Shown one piece after another: positions 16,336-24,980 of a DNA stretch of 64,000 bases (position 1 is the stretch's first letter; each line of letters starts with the position of its first letter). Made by a program: the position numbers and the translations under genes. This DNA is from Clostridium sp. Marseille-P2415 (lineage in GTDB: Bacteria; Bacillota; Clostridia; Lachnospirales; Lachnospiraceae), in contig NZ_LT732526.1 in NCBI RefSeq assembly GCF_900155545.1, positions 2,968,656-3,032,655 on the forward strand. Direction: 5' to 3'. The notes under the pieces were generated by a model, which saw only the letters and a program-made list of their open reading frames with translations, was not told where the DNA came from and did not search any database.

Positions 16336-17940
16336 TCAATTACGCAGACACGCTGTGGAGCAGATGCGTATCAGGGCATAGATGCTTACAAAGCATTCCA
16401 GATACCAGGCACTTTTTCTTAAGTCCAGGCTGATGACCAGATGCCTGTCAAATACGGTCAACAGCACAAGTGGCAGCAGGGGAATAAAATACCGCCCCTG
16501 AACCCCGGTAATATAGGTTAAATTTCTTGGAGTCCAGCCCAAAAGCATAGAGGCCAGGACCAGGCAGGCGCTTAAAAACACCAGCAGCAGGATCCACAGC
16601 TTCTGTCCGCCTGTTATAAGGGCCTCTTCCCCTTCCCGCCTTATCACGCTCACAAACAGTACATACCACAATATGGCCAGGCAAAAGGGCGGTACCGTCA
16701 GGTTTGGGTCTAAGTTTCCCAGAAATCCGCCGAGCATGGTAACCAGATAATAATCAAACTGAGTGACCAGGGTCTCATAATAAACGAGAAAAATATCATA
16801 CGGCTGGTGAAGCACATCCTGAAGCGTATAACCCGCTGCCTCGCTCCAGCCTACATAGCTTTCCGTCGAGCTCGCCCATACAGAAAGGACGATGCGGTTT
16901 ACGAAAAACACTGCCAGCACCACCGCTGCCATGACACAGATAACGGATAGCCAGTAACGTTTTTTTGTCTTAAATTTGGAAGCCGGGATAAGTAAACAGA
17001 TTCCTGCCACCGGCAGATATACGATTTTGCCCGGTTCTAAAAGAATCAGTAAAAGAGCCAGAATAACCGTATCTTTTACGGTCACTTCCTTTTTTTCATA
17101 TGCCAGATAAAAACACCAGGCCAGAAACAGCATGGAGAGTCCGATAAATGCCGCATCATACGATAAGGATGCCGCCAGATGAAGGGTCATGGGCAGGCAG
17201 GACACCGCCATGAGAAGTTCCTTTTTAAACGGCATGATCCGGACGGCCAGCGCAGCCATGCCCGCAAAAGCCAGAAGATTGAACAGCCTGCCCAGATATA
17301 CCAGCGGAATATATCCCAAATGCAGAATTCTGGCAAGGCTGATTCCAAACGCCTGAGGAAGATAAACCACCGGTGTGGTGTTTACCGGTGCCTCATACCG
17401 GACAGTCACTCCCTGGCTGTCATCCAATGAGAACATTTGGGTAAGAACCAGATTGTATGAGACCTGTCCCACGCTTGTATAAAGGCCCGGCGCGTCATCA
17501 CCGCTCCGCACCAGAACATTTGCCCCCCGGCCGACCCTCTCCCGCTCTTCTTCCTTTGCATGGGCCAGGAATGTTTCATCCGCCACCGCCTGTTTCCCCA
17601 TCAGCTGGCTGGAAAGACGGTAGGCGCTGACAAAATGAGCCGCCTCATCCGGTGTAGAAAAAGGTGTGAGGACCAGCATATAAAACAGGCCAAGAATCAC
17701 CAGGGCAGCCGGGAACAGCCACCAGTAAATTTTCCGGCTGATCCACAAAGCAGCCCCCAGAAGCCCAAGAAATCCACAGCCAAACACGATCAGCCACCAG
17801 TAAAAACGCCGGACCGCCTCATATTGCGGCGAAGGGATCCCTATAATGGTGTCCGGATATTCGTTAATAAACAGAAAGGCGATAAGCAGGATGCTTCCCG
17901 CCGTAAGCAGCAGTCCTTTTTTAATCCGAATGTGCTTCAT
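16336..17940 (-). CDS. DUF2142 polytopic membrane protein
   Basis: This 534-residue integral membrane protein has about 11-13 hydrophobic helices. A loop after the third helix carries FSTPDEAAHF, the hallmark of DUF2142 proteins, which resemble GT-C glycosyltransferases that use lipid-linked sugars. It probably modifies or transfers sugars outside the membrane in cell-wall polysaccharide assembly; the acceptor is unknown. AAGGAGG precedes the start, which lies inside the end of the DUF2304 gene (20-base overlap), so the two are co-translated. Confidence 0.8.
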   Translation of the reverse strand: MKHIRIKKGLLLTAGSILLIAFLFINEYPDTIIGIPSPQYEAVRRFYWWLIVFGCGFLGLLGAALWISRKIYWWLFPAALVILGLFYMLVLTPFSTPDEAAHFVSAYRLSSQLMGKQAVADETFLAHAKEEERERVGRGANVLVRSGDDAPGLYTSVGQVSYNLVLTQMFSLDDSQGVTVRYEAPVNTTPVVYLPQAFGISLARILHLGYIPLVYLGRLFNLLAFAGMAALAVRIMPFKKELLMAVSCLPMTLHLAASLSYDAAFIGLSMLFLAWCFYLAYEKKEVTVKDTVILALLLILLEPGKIVYLPVAGICLLIPASKFKTKKRYWLSVICVMAAVVLAVFFVNRIVLSVWASSTESYVGWSEAAGYTLQDVLHQPYDIFLVYYETLVTQFDYYLVTMLGGFLGNLDPNLTVPPFCLAILWYVLFVSVIRREGEEALITGGQKLWILLLVFLSACLVLASMLLGWTPRNLTYITGVQGRYFIPLLPLVLLTVFDRHLVISLDLRKSAWYLECFVSIYALIRICSTACLRN

Positions 17941-18292
17941 GCTTCCGTTCCTCCTTCTCCTTTGCCTCTTCCCGGTCCAGAGCCAGCATCTGAATGAGTT
18001 CGGTCACTCTCCGCTCCAGCTGGGATATCTTAATGGACTGGAAAAAAACCTTTACCAGCAGAATAAAGATCATGAAGGCAAAGATAAAATTGGCAGTGGA
18101 ATACGTCCCCACCAGCCTGGATATAAAATCCGCCAGCCGAGGAAATACACTGAAAATCACCAAAAGCAGAGCGAACATCACCCAGAAGATGGAATCCTCA
18201 ATCTTCATCTTGGAATGGCGTATTTTTCTTAGCACATAAAATGTAAGCACCATGGAAACGCATATCAGCACACTGCGAAGTACAACCGTCAT
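17921..18292 (-). CDS. DUF2304 small membrane protein
   Basis: This 123-residue protein has three hydrophobic segments (about residues 5-22, 33-50 and 67-87) and a charged C-terminal helix rich in Glu and Lys. DUF2304 proteins are regularly found beside a DPM1-like family 2 glycosyltransferase, as here. They are thought to help membrane-bound glycosylation, though no reaction is established. AGGGAG lies 8 bases upstream of the ATG. It overlaps the following DUF2142 gene. Confidence 0.8.
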   Translation of the reverse strand: MTVVLRSVLICVSMVLTFYVLRKIRHSKMKIEDSIFWVMFALLLVIFSVFPRLADFISRLVGTYSTANFIFAFMIFILLVKVFFQSIKISQLERRVTELIQMLALDREEAKEKEERKHEAHSD

Positions 18293-18310
18293 GTTACGTT
18301 CTCCCTTCTT

Positions 18311-19009
18311 TTATCTCCGGTCCCGAATGCGGAAGCTCTGTACCAGCAAAATGGAAAACAGCATTTTTCCCATATACCGGGCTGCATTGACAGGATTTAA
18401 GTAACTCTCTCCCATGATCCGTTCATCCATAGTGACCGGAATCTCCGAGACTCTGGCTCCCTGCCTGATTAAGTAGGAAATGGTATCCGGTTCCGGACCG
18501 TAGTTCAGACCATCGGCAAATTCCTTGATCATCTTTTGGCTGAACATGCGCATCCCTGAGGTAGGATCCTTCACCGTTACCCCTGTGGTGAGCCGGATGG
18601 CCCCGCTCAACAGCCTGCTTCCGAGCATCCGCATGGAATGGGGCTTTTTTTCCGTCACGAACCTGGACCCGATCACAATATCATATCCCTCATCCATCTT
18701 CTCCTTCATAGGAAAAATGTATTCCGGCCGGTGCTGCCCGTCTCCGTCAAACTGAATTGCATAATGGTATCCATGACGGTGAGCATATTTAAGCCCGGTC
18801 TGGAATGCTCCGGCCAGTCCCAGATTTATGGGCAGATCTATGATCTTCCAGCCATGCCTCCGGCAGATATCTGCCGTCTGATCGGTGGAACCGTCATTGA
18901 TGATTACATAATCAAACATTGGGTAATTCCGGATCACTTCACCCACCACGCGCTCAATATTGAGAGCCTCATTGTATGCAGGTATCACAACCAGTACTTT
19001 ATCCATCAT
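18311..19009 (-). CDS. Family 2 glycosyltransferase (DPM1/polyprenyl-phosphate type)
   Basis: This 232-residue GT-A transferase begins VLVVIPAYNEALNIERVV and continues with INDGSTDQT and QFDGDGQHRPE (D-x-D metal site). It belongs to the dolichol/undecaprenyl-phosphate sugar synthase group. It would load a sugar onto a lipid phosphate at the inner membrane face, feeding GT-C type transferases such as the DUF2142 protein downstream. The ATG at 19009 overlaps the flippase stop as ATGA and has GGGAGG upstream. A longer in-frame opening upstream is out of character and is not used. Confidence 0.83.
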   Translation of the reverse strand: MMDKVLVVIPAYNEALNIERVVGEVIRNYPMFDYVIINDGSTDQTADICRRHGWKIIDLPINLGLAGAFQTGLKYAHRHGYHYAIQFDGDGQHRPEYIFPMKEKMDEGYDIVIGSRFVTEKKPHSMRMLGSRLLSGAIRLTTGVTVKDPTSGMRMFSQKMIKEFADGLNYGPEPDTISYLIRQGARVSEIPVTMDERIMGESYLNPVNAARYMGKMLFSILLVQSFRIRDRR

Positions 19010-20262
19010 TTTCTGCGTTCCTCCCTCCCTTTTTCCTCTGTGATGAATACCCGGACCGCCTGTCCCATAAAGCAAAGCATGAGAAGCAGCATTTCCAGCA
19101 TGTAGGAAAAAGCGCCTCCATTGATCCCTCCCTCCCCTACAAGCCAGAAGGAAAGAAAAAGGGACAGGATGCAGACCGGCACATAACCGAAAAAGATCCG
19201 TTTCTGCTGCTTCATGATAACAAGCACATAATAAAACAGGTTCATGACCGCAAAGAAACCGCCGCCCAAAATTATAAAGAGCAGCCCGGACCGGTAAGGT
19301 TTCAGCTCCACATTGGAGATAGCCCCTAATACAGGTACGCCGAGGGCCCAGGCTCCGGCCAGGGCTGCCACCGTAAGAACCAGGATGATTCCCGCCAGTT
19401 TCTTTAAATCCGATACAAACTCCCGGAATTGACCTTCTTCCCATTGGTATGACATTTTGGTTAAATAGGGACGGATCACAAAATTGGCCGCAAGATTAAT
19501 GACTGAGGTCGGCATAAAAATAGCTACAAAGACCGCAGAATCCGTCGAAGTCATCCGGGCATCTACGGCATATTTCGCCATGGCAAAAATCAATCCGTCT
19601 AAAAAAACGGATAAAAACAGCAAAAAACTATCCTGCAAAAGCTTCCACTGTTTCCGTGCGGTTCTGTCAAACGCCATTCCCGGAACGTGCTTTGCCGCCC
19701 TTCTGTCGAATAACAGGATCCCGGCTCCCTGGGATGCCACTGCCACCATACTGGAAAATACCAGATCCTTTGTCACAGCCAGGGCTCCTAAAAAGCAGCA
19801 GACGGAAAGCACGGTCCGGAAAGCCATTGCCTGTCCGGTCAAATACAAACGGCCATTCCTCTGAAATTCCGATTCATACACGTCGGCAAATCCGTCCAAT
19901 ACCTTGTAAAGCACCATCAGAAATACCACCAGCGCCTTTTCTCCGGGATAACCCTCTGCCCGTATCACCGTATTCCAAATGATATAGAAGATCCCGAACA
20001 GAATGGCCGCCAGGCAGGTAATGGCACGGGCCAGACGGTATTCTCCAAATGTATAGCTCCGGCCCACGTCCGTGCTCTGCAGCGGTCTCATGCCAAAATA
20101 GGCCACCAGAAACATCTGCTGCCCGAACGTGCTGAAGGCAAAGCCAAAGATCCCTCCCCGGTCTGTCCCCACCAGATGATTGACAAGGGCTGTGAGAACC
20201 ATGCTGGAGCCCGCATAAACCAGGCTTCCGATCATGTTCCAGGCCACATTTTTTCGTTCCAT
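19006..20262 (-). CDS. Polysaccharide flippase-like membrane protein (MOP superfamily)
   Basis: This membrane protein of about 418 residues has some 12 hydrophobic helices, and its start (NVAWNMIGSLVYAGSSMVL) resembles Wzx/oligosaccharide flippases. It would move lipid-linked glycan units across the membrane. The start is placed at 20262, after AGAGGAAAA. An in-frame ATG at 20295 falls inside the tandem repeat and would append 11 repeat-derived residues. The gene is preceded by four 52-bp repeats and overlaps the following glycosyltransferase by 4 bases. Confidence 0.75.
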   Translation of the reverse strand: MERKNVAWNMIGSLVYAGSSMVLTALVNHLVGTDRGGIFGFAFSTFGQQMFLVAYFGMRPLQSTDVGRSYTFGEYRLARAITCLAAILFGIFYIIWNTVIRAEGYPGEKALVVFLMVLYKVLDGFADVYESEFQRNGRLYLTGQAMAFRTVLSVCCFLGALAVTKDLVFSSMVAVASQGAGILLFDRRAAKHVPGMAFDRTARKQWKLLQDSFLLFLSVFLDGLIFAMAKYAVDARMTSTDSAVFVAIFMPTSVINLAANFVIRPYLTKMSYQWEEGQFREFVSDLKKLAGIILVLTVAALAGAWALGVPVLGAISNVELKPYRSGLLFIILGGGFFAVMNLFYYVLVIMKQQKRIFFGYVPVCILSLFLSFWLVGEGGINGGAFSYMLEMLLLMLCFMGQAVRVFITEEKGREERRK

Positions 20263-20279
20263 TAATTTTCCTCTGATTT

Positions 20280-20485
20280 CCTCTTCATTGCCCACGCTAT
20301 TTGGGCATTAAGGTATACCCGCAGGGTGTTTCCTCTTCATTGCCCACGCTGTTTGGGCATAAAGGTATACCCGTAGGGTGTTTCCTCTTCATTGCCCACG
20401 CTATTTGGGCATTAAGGTATACCCGTAGGGTGTTTCCTCTTCATTGCCCACGCTGTTTGGACAAAGGTATACCCGCAGGATATTT
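20280..20485 (-). repeat. 52-bp tandem repeat, four units, in the flippase leader
   Basis: Three full units (20280-20331, 20332-20383, 20384-20435) and one shortened, diverged unit (20436 to about 20485) are arranged head to tail. They differ at only a few positions. Each unit contains two potential small hairpins on the minus strand: TGCCCA mirrored by TGGGCA around a 7-base loop, and ACCC mirrored by GGGT. The array fills most of the gap between the two flippase genes, and its last unit runs into the flippase ribosome-binding region. Copy number is likely to vary between strains. Confidence 0.9.
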
Positions 20486-20548
20486 CCTGACGATGTTCCC
20501 TTTATTCTACAATATCAGACTTAAAAAGTAAACTCAAAACCAACTTTC

Positions 20549-21991
20549 CTAAGGTTTCATGAATCCCGCGGCACGGCACAGATACAGAAAGCTTTCAAGC
20601 CGGAACAGCCAGGAAAGCCCGACATATACCAGTACTCCCACAAGGATCTGAACCGTAAGGGTGAGAAGAGTTCCTTCTATTACATATTGTACTCCGTACA
20701 CGATAACGCACATCACCGCAGACAGAAGAAGAGACGGGAATACATCCCTCCACTGCTGGGAAAAGCTGTAGTTCAACAGCTTTTTGTTGGGATAAGCGTT
20801 GATAAAGGTGCAAATAAAATCAGTGACCGCCCTCAGGGCCACCATGGCGGTGATGCCAAAGGGGATGCTGATAAGAAGGGCGATGACGCTGACCCCCTTC
20901 TTCGCGATTTCCAGCTTTAAAAATATTTCACTTCTGCCCATGGCATTGATGGCCTGTAAGTTGGCCACGTGAAGGGGCCAGGTGGCATATGCCACACACA
21001 GCAGCCGCAGCAGGGGGACGCAGGGTAAGTATTGGTCCGTCAGAAGCAGCTTGACCATGGGTTCTGCCACGGCGATCAGGCCGGCCATCATGGGAAATAC
21101 CAGATAAGAGCTGGTGACAATGGACCGTCTCACCATGCTTTTCAGCCTTTCCCGTTCATTCTGGCAGGCGGAAAAGGCCGGCAGCATGACCGACTGGATG
21201 GCAGCTCCCAGATTATTGGCGATCAGGGACGGAAACTGGTTTCCTCTTGAGTATTGCCCCATCATATCAGAATTATATAGTTTACCGATCACAAGTCCGT
21301 ATATATTGCTGAATACGGTGTCAATGAGGCCGGAGCAGAGGATTTTCCAGCCATAGGAAAACAGCTCACCGGCTTTTTTTACGGAAAACAGCAGCCTGGG
21401 ACGCCACTTCACCAGAAAGGTCAGGACCACCATCAGAAAAAAGCTGTAGAAGAACTGCTGCATGACCAGCGCCCAGAGCCCCAATCCCCTGGCTGCCATG
21501 AATACGCCGATCACACCGGAACCAAAGGCGGCGGAAAGGCTTGCCAGACACATTTTCCGGAACTCCATATTCCTGGCGACCGCAGCAGACTGTACGGATG
21601 TGACGGCACCAAAAAACAGAGTCACGGAAAGTACCCGAAGCACCGGGCAAAAAACAGGCTGTCCATAAAATGACGCAATGGACGGGGCTGATATAAACAG
21701 AATCACATAAAGAATTACAGCAATGGCCGCACTGATGTAAAAAGCTGAGGAATAATCCGCCTCATCCACCTCATATTTTTGAATCAGGGATGTATTAAAA
21801 CCGCTCTGGACAAATACATTTCCAATGGTAATGAATATCATGATGAGCATGACTTCTCCGGACTCTGCCGGTGTCAGCATCCTGGCAAGAAGAACCGATA
21901 CAAGGAACTGAATTCCCTGGGTCCCCCCGTTTTCCATCACTTTCCAGAACAAACCGGAAAGAACCTTTTTTTTCATATTTTCCTGGTACAT
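20549..21991 (-). CDS. Wzx-type polysaccharide flippase (lipopolysaccharide biosynthesis protein family)
   Basis: This 480-residue polytopic protein of the MOP superfamily begins with KVLSGLFWKVMENGGTQGI, which is characteristic of WzxC-like and teichuronic-acid flippases, and has about 14 hydrophobic segments. It would translocate undecaprenyl-linked repeats of the surface glycan. A sigma-A promoter lies upstream at 22034-22062, making it the first gene of this block. Both the ATG at 21991 (GAGG, rather distant) and the next ATG five codons in (AGGA nearby) are possible starts. Confidence 0.83.
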   Translation of the reverse strand: MYQENMKKKVLSGLFWKVMENGGTQGIQFLVSVLLARMLTPAESGEVMLIMIFITIGNVFVQSGFNTSLIQKYEVDEADYSSAFYISAAIAVILYVILFISAPSIASFYGQPVFCPVLRVLSVTLFFGAVTSVQSAAVARNMEFRKMCLASLSAAFGSGVIGVFMAARGLGLWALVMQQFFYSFFLMVVLTFLVKWRPRLLFSVKKAGELFSYGWKILCSGLIDTVFSNIYGLVIGKLYNSDMMGQYSRGNQFPSLIANNLGAAIQSVMLPAFSACQNERERLKSMVRRSIVTSSYLVFPMMAGLIAVAEPMVKLLLTDQYLPCVPLLRLLCVAYATWPLHVANLQAINAMGRSEIFLKLEIAKKGVSVIALLISIPFGITAMVALRAVTDFICTFINAYPNKKLLNYSFSQQWRDVFPSLLLSAVMCVIVYGVQYVIEGTLLTLTVQILVGVLVYVGLSWLFRLESFLYLCRAAGFMKP

Positions 21992-22033
21992 ACTGACTTT
22001 TAACCTCGTTTTACCAATTGACAGTTCCGCCTT

Positions 22034-22062
22034 ATTGTACTATATTCCCCAATAAATGTAAA
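22034..22062 (-). promoter_or_regulatory. Promoter of the flippase/glycan block
   Basis: On the minus strand TTTACA (22062-22057) stands 17 bases before TACAAT (22039-22034), about 43 bases upstream of the flippase start codon. The divergent L,D-transpeptidase gene must be transcribed from the same gap. Confidence 0.6.
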
Positions 22063-22147
22063 TCGTCTATAGCATTTTGGACTTGATTGTGTTAAAGTAT
22101 TATGGAATATACATTTTTTATTTCAAGAATTCAGGAGGTTTTTGATT

Positions 22148-23587
22148 ATGCGTAAACTGACACGCGGCCTGGCGGCATTCTGTCTGACGGCTGCCCTTGT
22201 TTCCGGACAGGCTTCCTTTGCATGGGCGGAAGAAGCATATGGCCCGGGTTTTAAGAATGGCGTATCCATCAGTCAGGATGGCAGCCAGACCGGAAACAAA
22301 GATCAGGCCGGGACCTTGGGAGGCATAACAACTAAAGAAGCAGAAACCGCTTTGGCAAGCGCCGGAGTGGATATCGGTAAAGAGGCGGAAGGAGGCGGCG
22401 AAGATGGTGTCGTAGACGAAGCTGACAGGGCGGCCCAGGAAGCTTTAAAAGCGAATTTCCCACGTCTCCAGACCACCGTTATGATAGGTGACAGCAACTG
22501 GTCACAGCCTTTTGTAAATGATGCGTGGATTACAAACAACGGAGAAGGCTTTCATGGATTATCTACCTTCTTAACCAACATCGTGGGAAATGTGCTTTAC
22601 CGCACTTACACATCCAGCACCGGCTGGTCCCCATGGGCTATGAATGGACAGCAGACCACCAATTACGCCAATGATATAAACATTGAAGCGGTACAGATGC
22701 GCTTTTCCGGTTATGTGAACAACCAGTTTGATATCTACTATACGGCACAGCTGGAGGATGGAACCACCATGGACTGGGCCAAAAACGGAACGACCACCGG
22801 AACCATGGGAACCGGTCATTACATAACAGGTCTGCGTATGGCCTTCTATACCAAGAACGCCGCATTCCCCTATTCCACAAGTAAGCCCCTGGTTGCTGCC
22901 GGTGTGGACGGTATGCAGCAGATTGACGGTGCTCTCCGCTGCTTTAACGGAGACGGAACCCCGTTTACCGGCTGGGCATGGTCCGGCAATGAGCGTTATT
23001 ATTTCCAGGACACCTATCCTGTGACCGGCTGGCAGTACATCGACGGTTACAAGTACTACTTCGATGGATCCGGCAGAATGCTTCCGGACTTAGAGCCGGT
23101 TATCGGTGCAAAGGGACCGTTCCTCATAAGCATTAACAAAGAGATGAACTGCATGACCATTTTTGCCAAGGATGGGAATAACGGTTTTATTATTCCGGTA
23201 AAGTCCTTCCTGACCTCGACCGGACCGGATACCCCTCTGGGAACATTCCAGACTCCGGAAAAATACCGCTGGCGTGACATGAATCACGGAATCTTCACCC
23301 AGTATGCAACCCGCATCTGGAAAGGATTTCTGATCCATTCCATCCTGTACAGCAGCCCCAATAAGATGACGCTGGATCCGACTACTTATAACTATTTGAG
23401 CATTGCACAGTCTGCCGGATGTGTCCGCCTGTTATCGGGTGATGCAAAGTGGGTATATGACCACTGTGCCCTGGGAACTACCGTTACGATTTACGAATCG
23501 CCGGTTTCCGGTCCTTATGAGCGCCCTGCCATTGAACAGATCATACCGGATACCCAGACCTGGGATCCGACCGATCCGAATGTTTAA
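22148..23587 (+). CDS. L,D-transpeptidase with clostridial wall-binding repeats
   Basis: This secreted protein of 479 residues has a signal peptide (about residues 1-28) and an acidic linker. A ChW-like repeat region (GWSPWAMNGQ, then MDWAKNGTTTGT) is followed by aromatic cell-wall-binding repeats (GWAWSGNERYYF, GWQYIDGYKYYFDGSGRM). The C terminus is a YkuD catalytic domain with His397 in IHSIL and the nucleophile Cys425 in SAGCVRL. It would cross-link peptidoglycan peptides by 3-3 bonds or attach wall components. The ATG has AGGAGG 9 bases upstream. It diverges from the glycan block and ends in a strong terminator. Confidence 0.87.
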   Translation: MRKLTRGLAAFCLTAALVSGQASFAWAEEAYGPGFKNGVSISQDGSQTGNKDQAGTLGGITTKEAETALASAGVDIGKEAEGGGEDGVVDEADRAAQEALKANFPRLQTTVMIGDSNWSQPFVNDAWITNNGEGFHGLSTFLTNIVGNVLYRTYTSSTGWSPWAMNGQQTTNYANDINIEAVQMRFSGYVNNQFDIYYTAQLEDGTTMDWAKNGTTTGTMGTGHYITGLRMAFYTKNAAFPYSTSKPLVAAGVDGMQQIDGALRCFNGDGTPFTGWAWSGNERYYFQDTYPVTGWQYIDGYKYYFDGSGRMLPDLEPVIGAKGPFLISINKEMNCMTIFAKDGNNGFIIPVKSFLTSTGPDTPLGTFQTPEKYRWRDMNHGIFTQYATRIWKGFLIHSILYSSPNKMTLDPTTYNYLSIAQSAGCVRLLSGDAKWVYDHCALGTTVTIYESPVSGPYERPAIEQIIPDTQTWDPTDPNV

Positions 23588-23614
23588 CGCCGTTTTCTCT
23601 ATTCCGGAAATTTC

Positions 23615-23665
23615 AGTGCCCCATAATGACTGGAAATCAGTCGTTATGAGGCACTTCCTTTTGCT
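23615..23665. terminator. Bidirectional terminator between convergent genes
   Basis: A stem of about 18 bp with a few G-U pairs (23615-23632 with 23638-23655) is followed by TCCTTTTG on the plus strand and has an A/T-rich left flank. It serves the L,D-transpeptidase and probably the sugar-acid operon coming from the other side. Confidence 0.75.
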
Positions 23666-23671
23666 TCTTTG

Positions 23672-24904
23672 TTATCCTATTGACCCGATCTGCCATGGCG
23701 AATATTCATTTCTGCCAACGCCATTCAACTCTGCCTTTGTTTTTTCTCCTGATGCGACTCGTAATAATTTTTCAAATATGAGTTTCCCCATGTCCTCCAC
23801 ACATATCTCACCATTTAAAACACCGCCGCAATTCATATCCAGATCCGACAGCATTTGTCCATATATGGAGTCGGAAGCCGCCATCTTCATTACCGGTGAA
23901 GGGTAGGCTCCAAAACAGGAGCCGTTTCCGGTGGTATAGGCGATTAGTGTCGCTCCTCCTGCGATCTGCCCGGTTACGGCAACCGCATCGTATCCCGGAG
24001 TATCCATAAAAACCAGCCCTTTTTCCTTCACCCTCTGCGCATACTGGTATACTTCCATAAGAGGGGAGGTTCCTGATTTTTTTATCCCTATTCCTTTATA
24101 AGCCTGATCCGCTATATAGCTGTTAACATCCCAGTATTCTTTTGGAAGGCTTTTATCATATACTAAAAGCTCCTTTAACTGAATTGCACGTATCCACCAG
24201 TTTAAGCGGTTCAGCAGTTTTTCCCGAACCCCGTCATTGATTCCCCGTTTCAGCAGTTCATCCTGTACCCCATATAATTCCATTGTTTCACTTAATATGA
24301 CGGCCGCTCCGTTTTGAACCAGTAAGTCTGTTGCAACGCCAAGGGCCGGATTTGCAGACAGTCCCAATAAGGAATTGGTTCCTCCGCATTTCAGGCCGAC
24401 GGTCAAATGTCTGGCGGAAACAGCCGTTCTTTTTATGGCATTTGCCTTCTGCAGCATGCTGTAGACGATATCAATGCCTTTTTCCACACTGTTCCGGCTG
24501 CCGCCTTCGTTGCAGACGATTAATTTTTTTAAAAATGGGCCTTCTTCCAGATGCTTCGCCTCAAAAAAGCCTTCCGCGCTGTTTCCCCTTGAATGAAGGG
24601 ATACTACCAGCATTCCTCCCATATTCGGATTGTCAATATACCCCCTCATGGTTCTGCGCAGTAGGTCCAGAATCTGCCCTTTCATATCCAGGGCGCCGCC
24701 AAGTGTCGTTATAAAAGGAATTACACCATCAATATTTTTGTAGCCGGCCAGCCGTTCGTAAGTAAAATAGTCCGCTATCTGCCTGGCAACGGTTGCCGAT
24801 TCATTTTCCGTTGCAATGACCCCAATATAATTCCTTGTACCAACGCTGTTATTACTTCTTATGATCCCCTGAAATGAAGCCTTATTATATTGTTGGCTCT
24901 CCAT
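23672..24904 (-). CDS. UxaA-family dehydratase (altronate dehydratase large domain)
   Basis: This 410-residue protein corresponds to the C-terminal domain of altronate/galactarate dehydratases. It has GTRNYIGVI near residues 23-31, NEGGSRNSVEKG, GLKCGGTNSLLGLSANPALG (near 170-190) and MDTPGYDAVAVTGQIAGG. These iron-dependent enzymes remove water from hexonate acids to give 2-keto-3-deoxy sugars. The N-terminal SAF domain of full-length UxaA is absent, and no SAF gene is seen next to it. It is the last gene of the operon with the mannonate dehydratase-like enzyme and a transporter, supporting a role in sugar-acid breakdown. Confidence 0.8.
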   Translation of the reverse strand: MESQQYNKASFQGIIRSNNSVGTRNYIGVIATENESATVARQIADYFTYERLAGYKNIDGVIPFITTLGGALDMKGQILDLLRRTMRGYIDNPNMGGMLVVSLHSRGNSAEGFFEAKHLEEGPFLKKLIVCNEGGSRNSVEKGIDIVYSMLQKANAIKRTAVSARHLTVGLKCGGTNSLLGLSANPALGVATDLLVQNGAAVILSETMELYGVQDELLKRGINDGVREKLLNRLNWWIRAIQLKELLVYDKSLPKEYWDVNSYIADQAYKGIGIKKSGTSPLMEVYQYAQRVKEKGLVFMDTPGYDAVAVTGQIAGGATLIAYTTGNGSCFGAYPSPVMKMAASDSIYGQMLSDLDMNCGGVLNGEICVEDMGKLIFEKLLRVASGEKTKAELNGVGRNEYSPWQIGSIG

Positions 24905-24980
24905 AACGACACCTCCGCAGAATAAATGATATAACTATACTATATTCTGCAATAAAAATCCAATAATTTCCACCTTTATT

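Noticed and set aside
19010-19444. A longer glycosyltransferase extending about 145 residues upstream
   Set aside because: The extension lies fully inside the flippase gene, has unlikely composition, and a clear GGGAGG plus ATG marks the normal start at 19009.
20280-20485. CRISPR array
   Set aside because: The 52-bp units follow each other directly, without unique spacers, so this is a tandem repeat and not a CRISPR.
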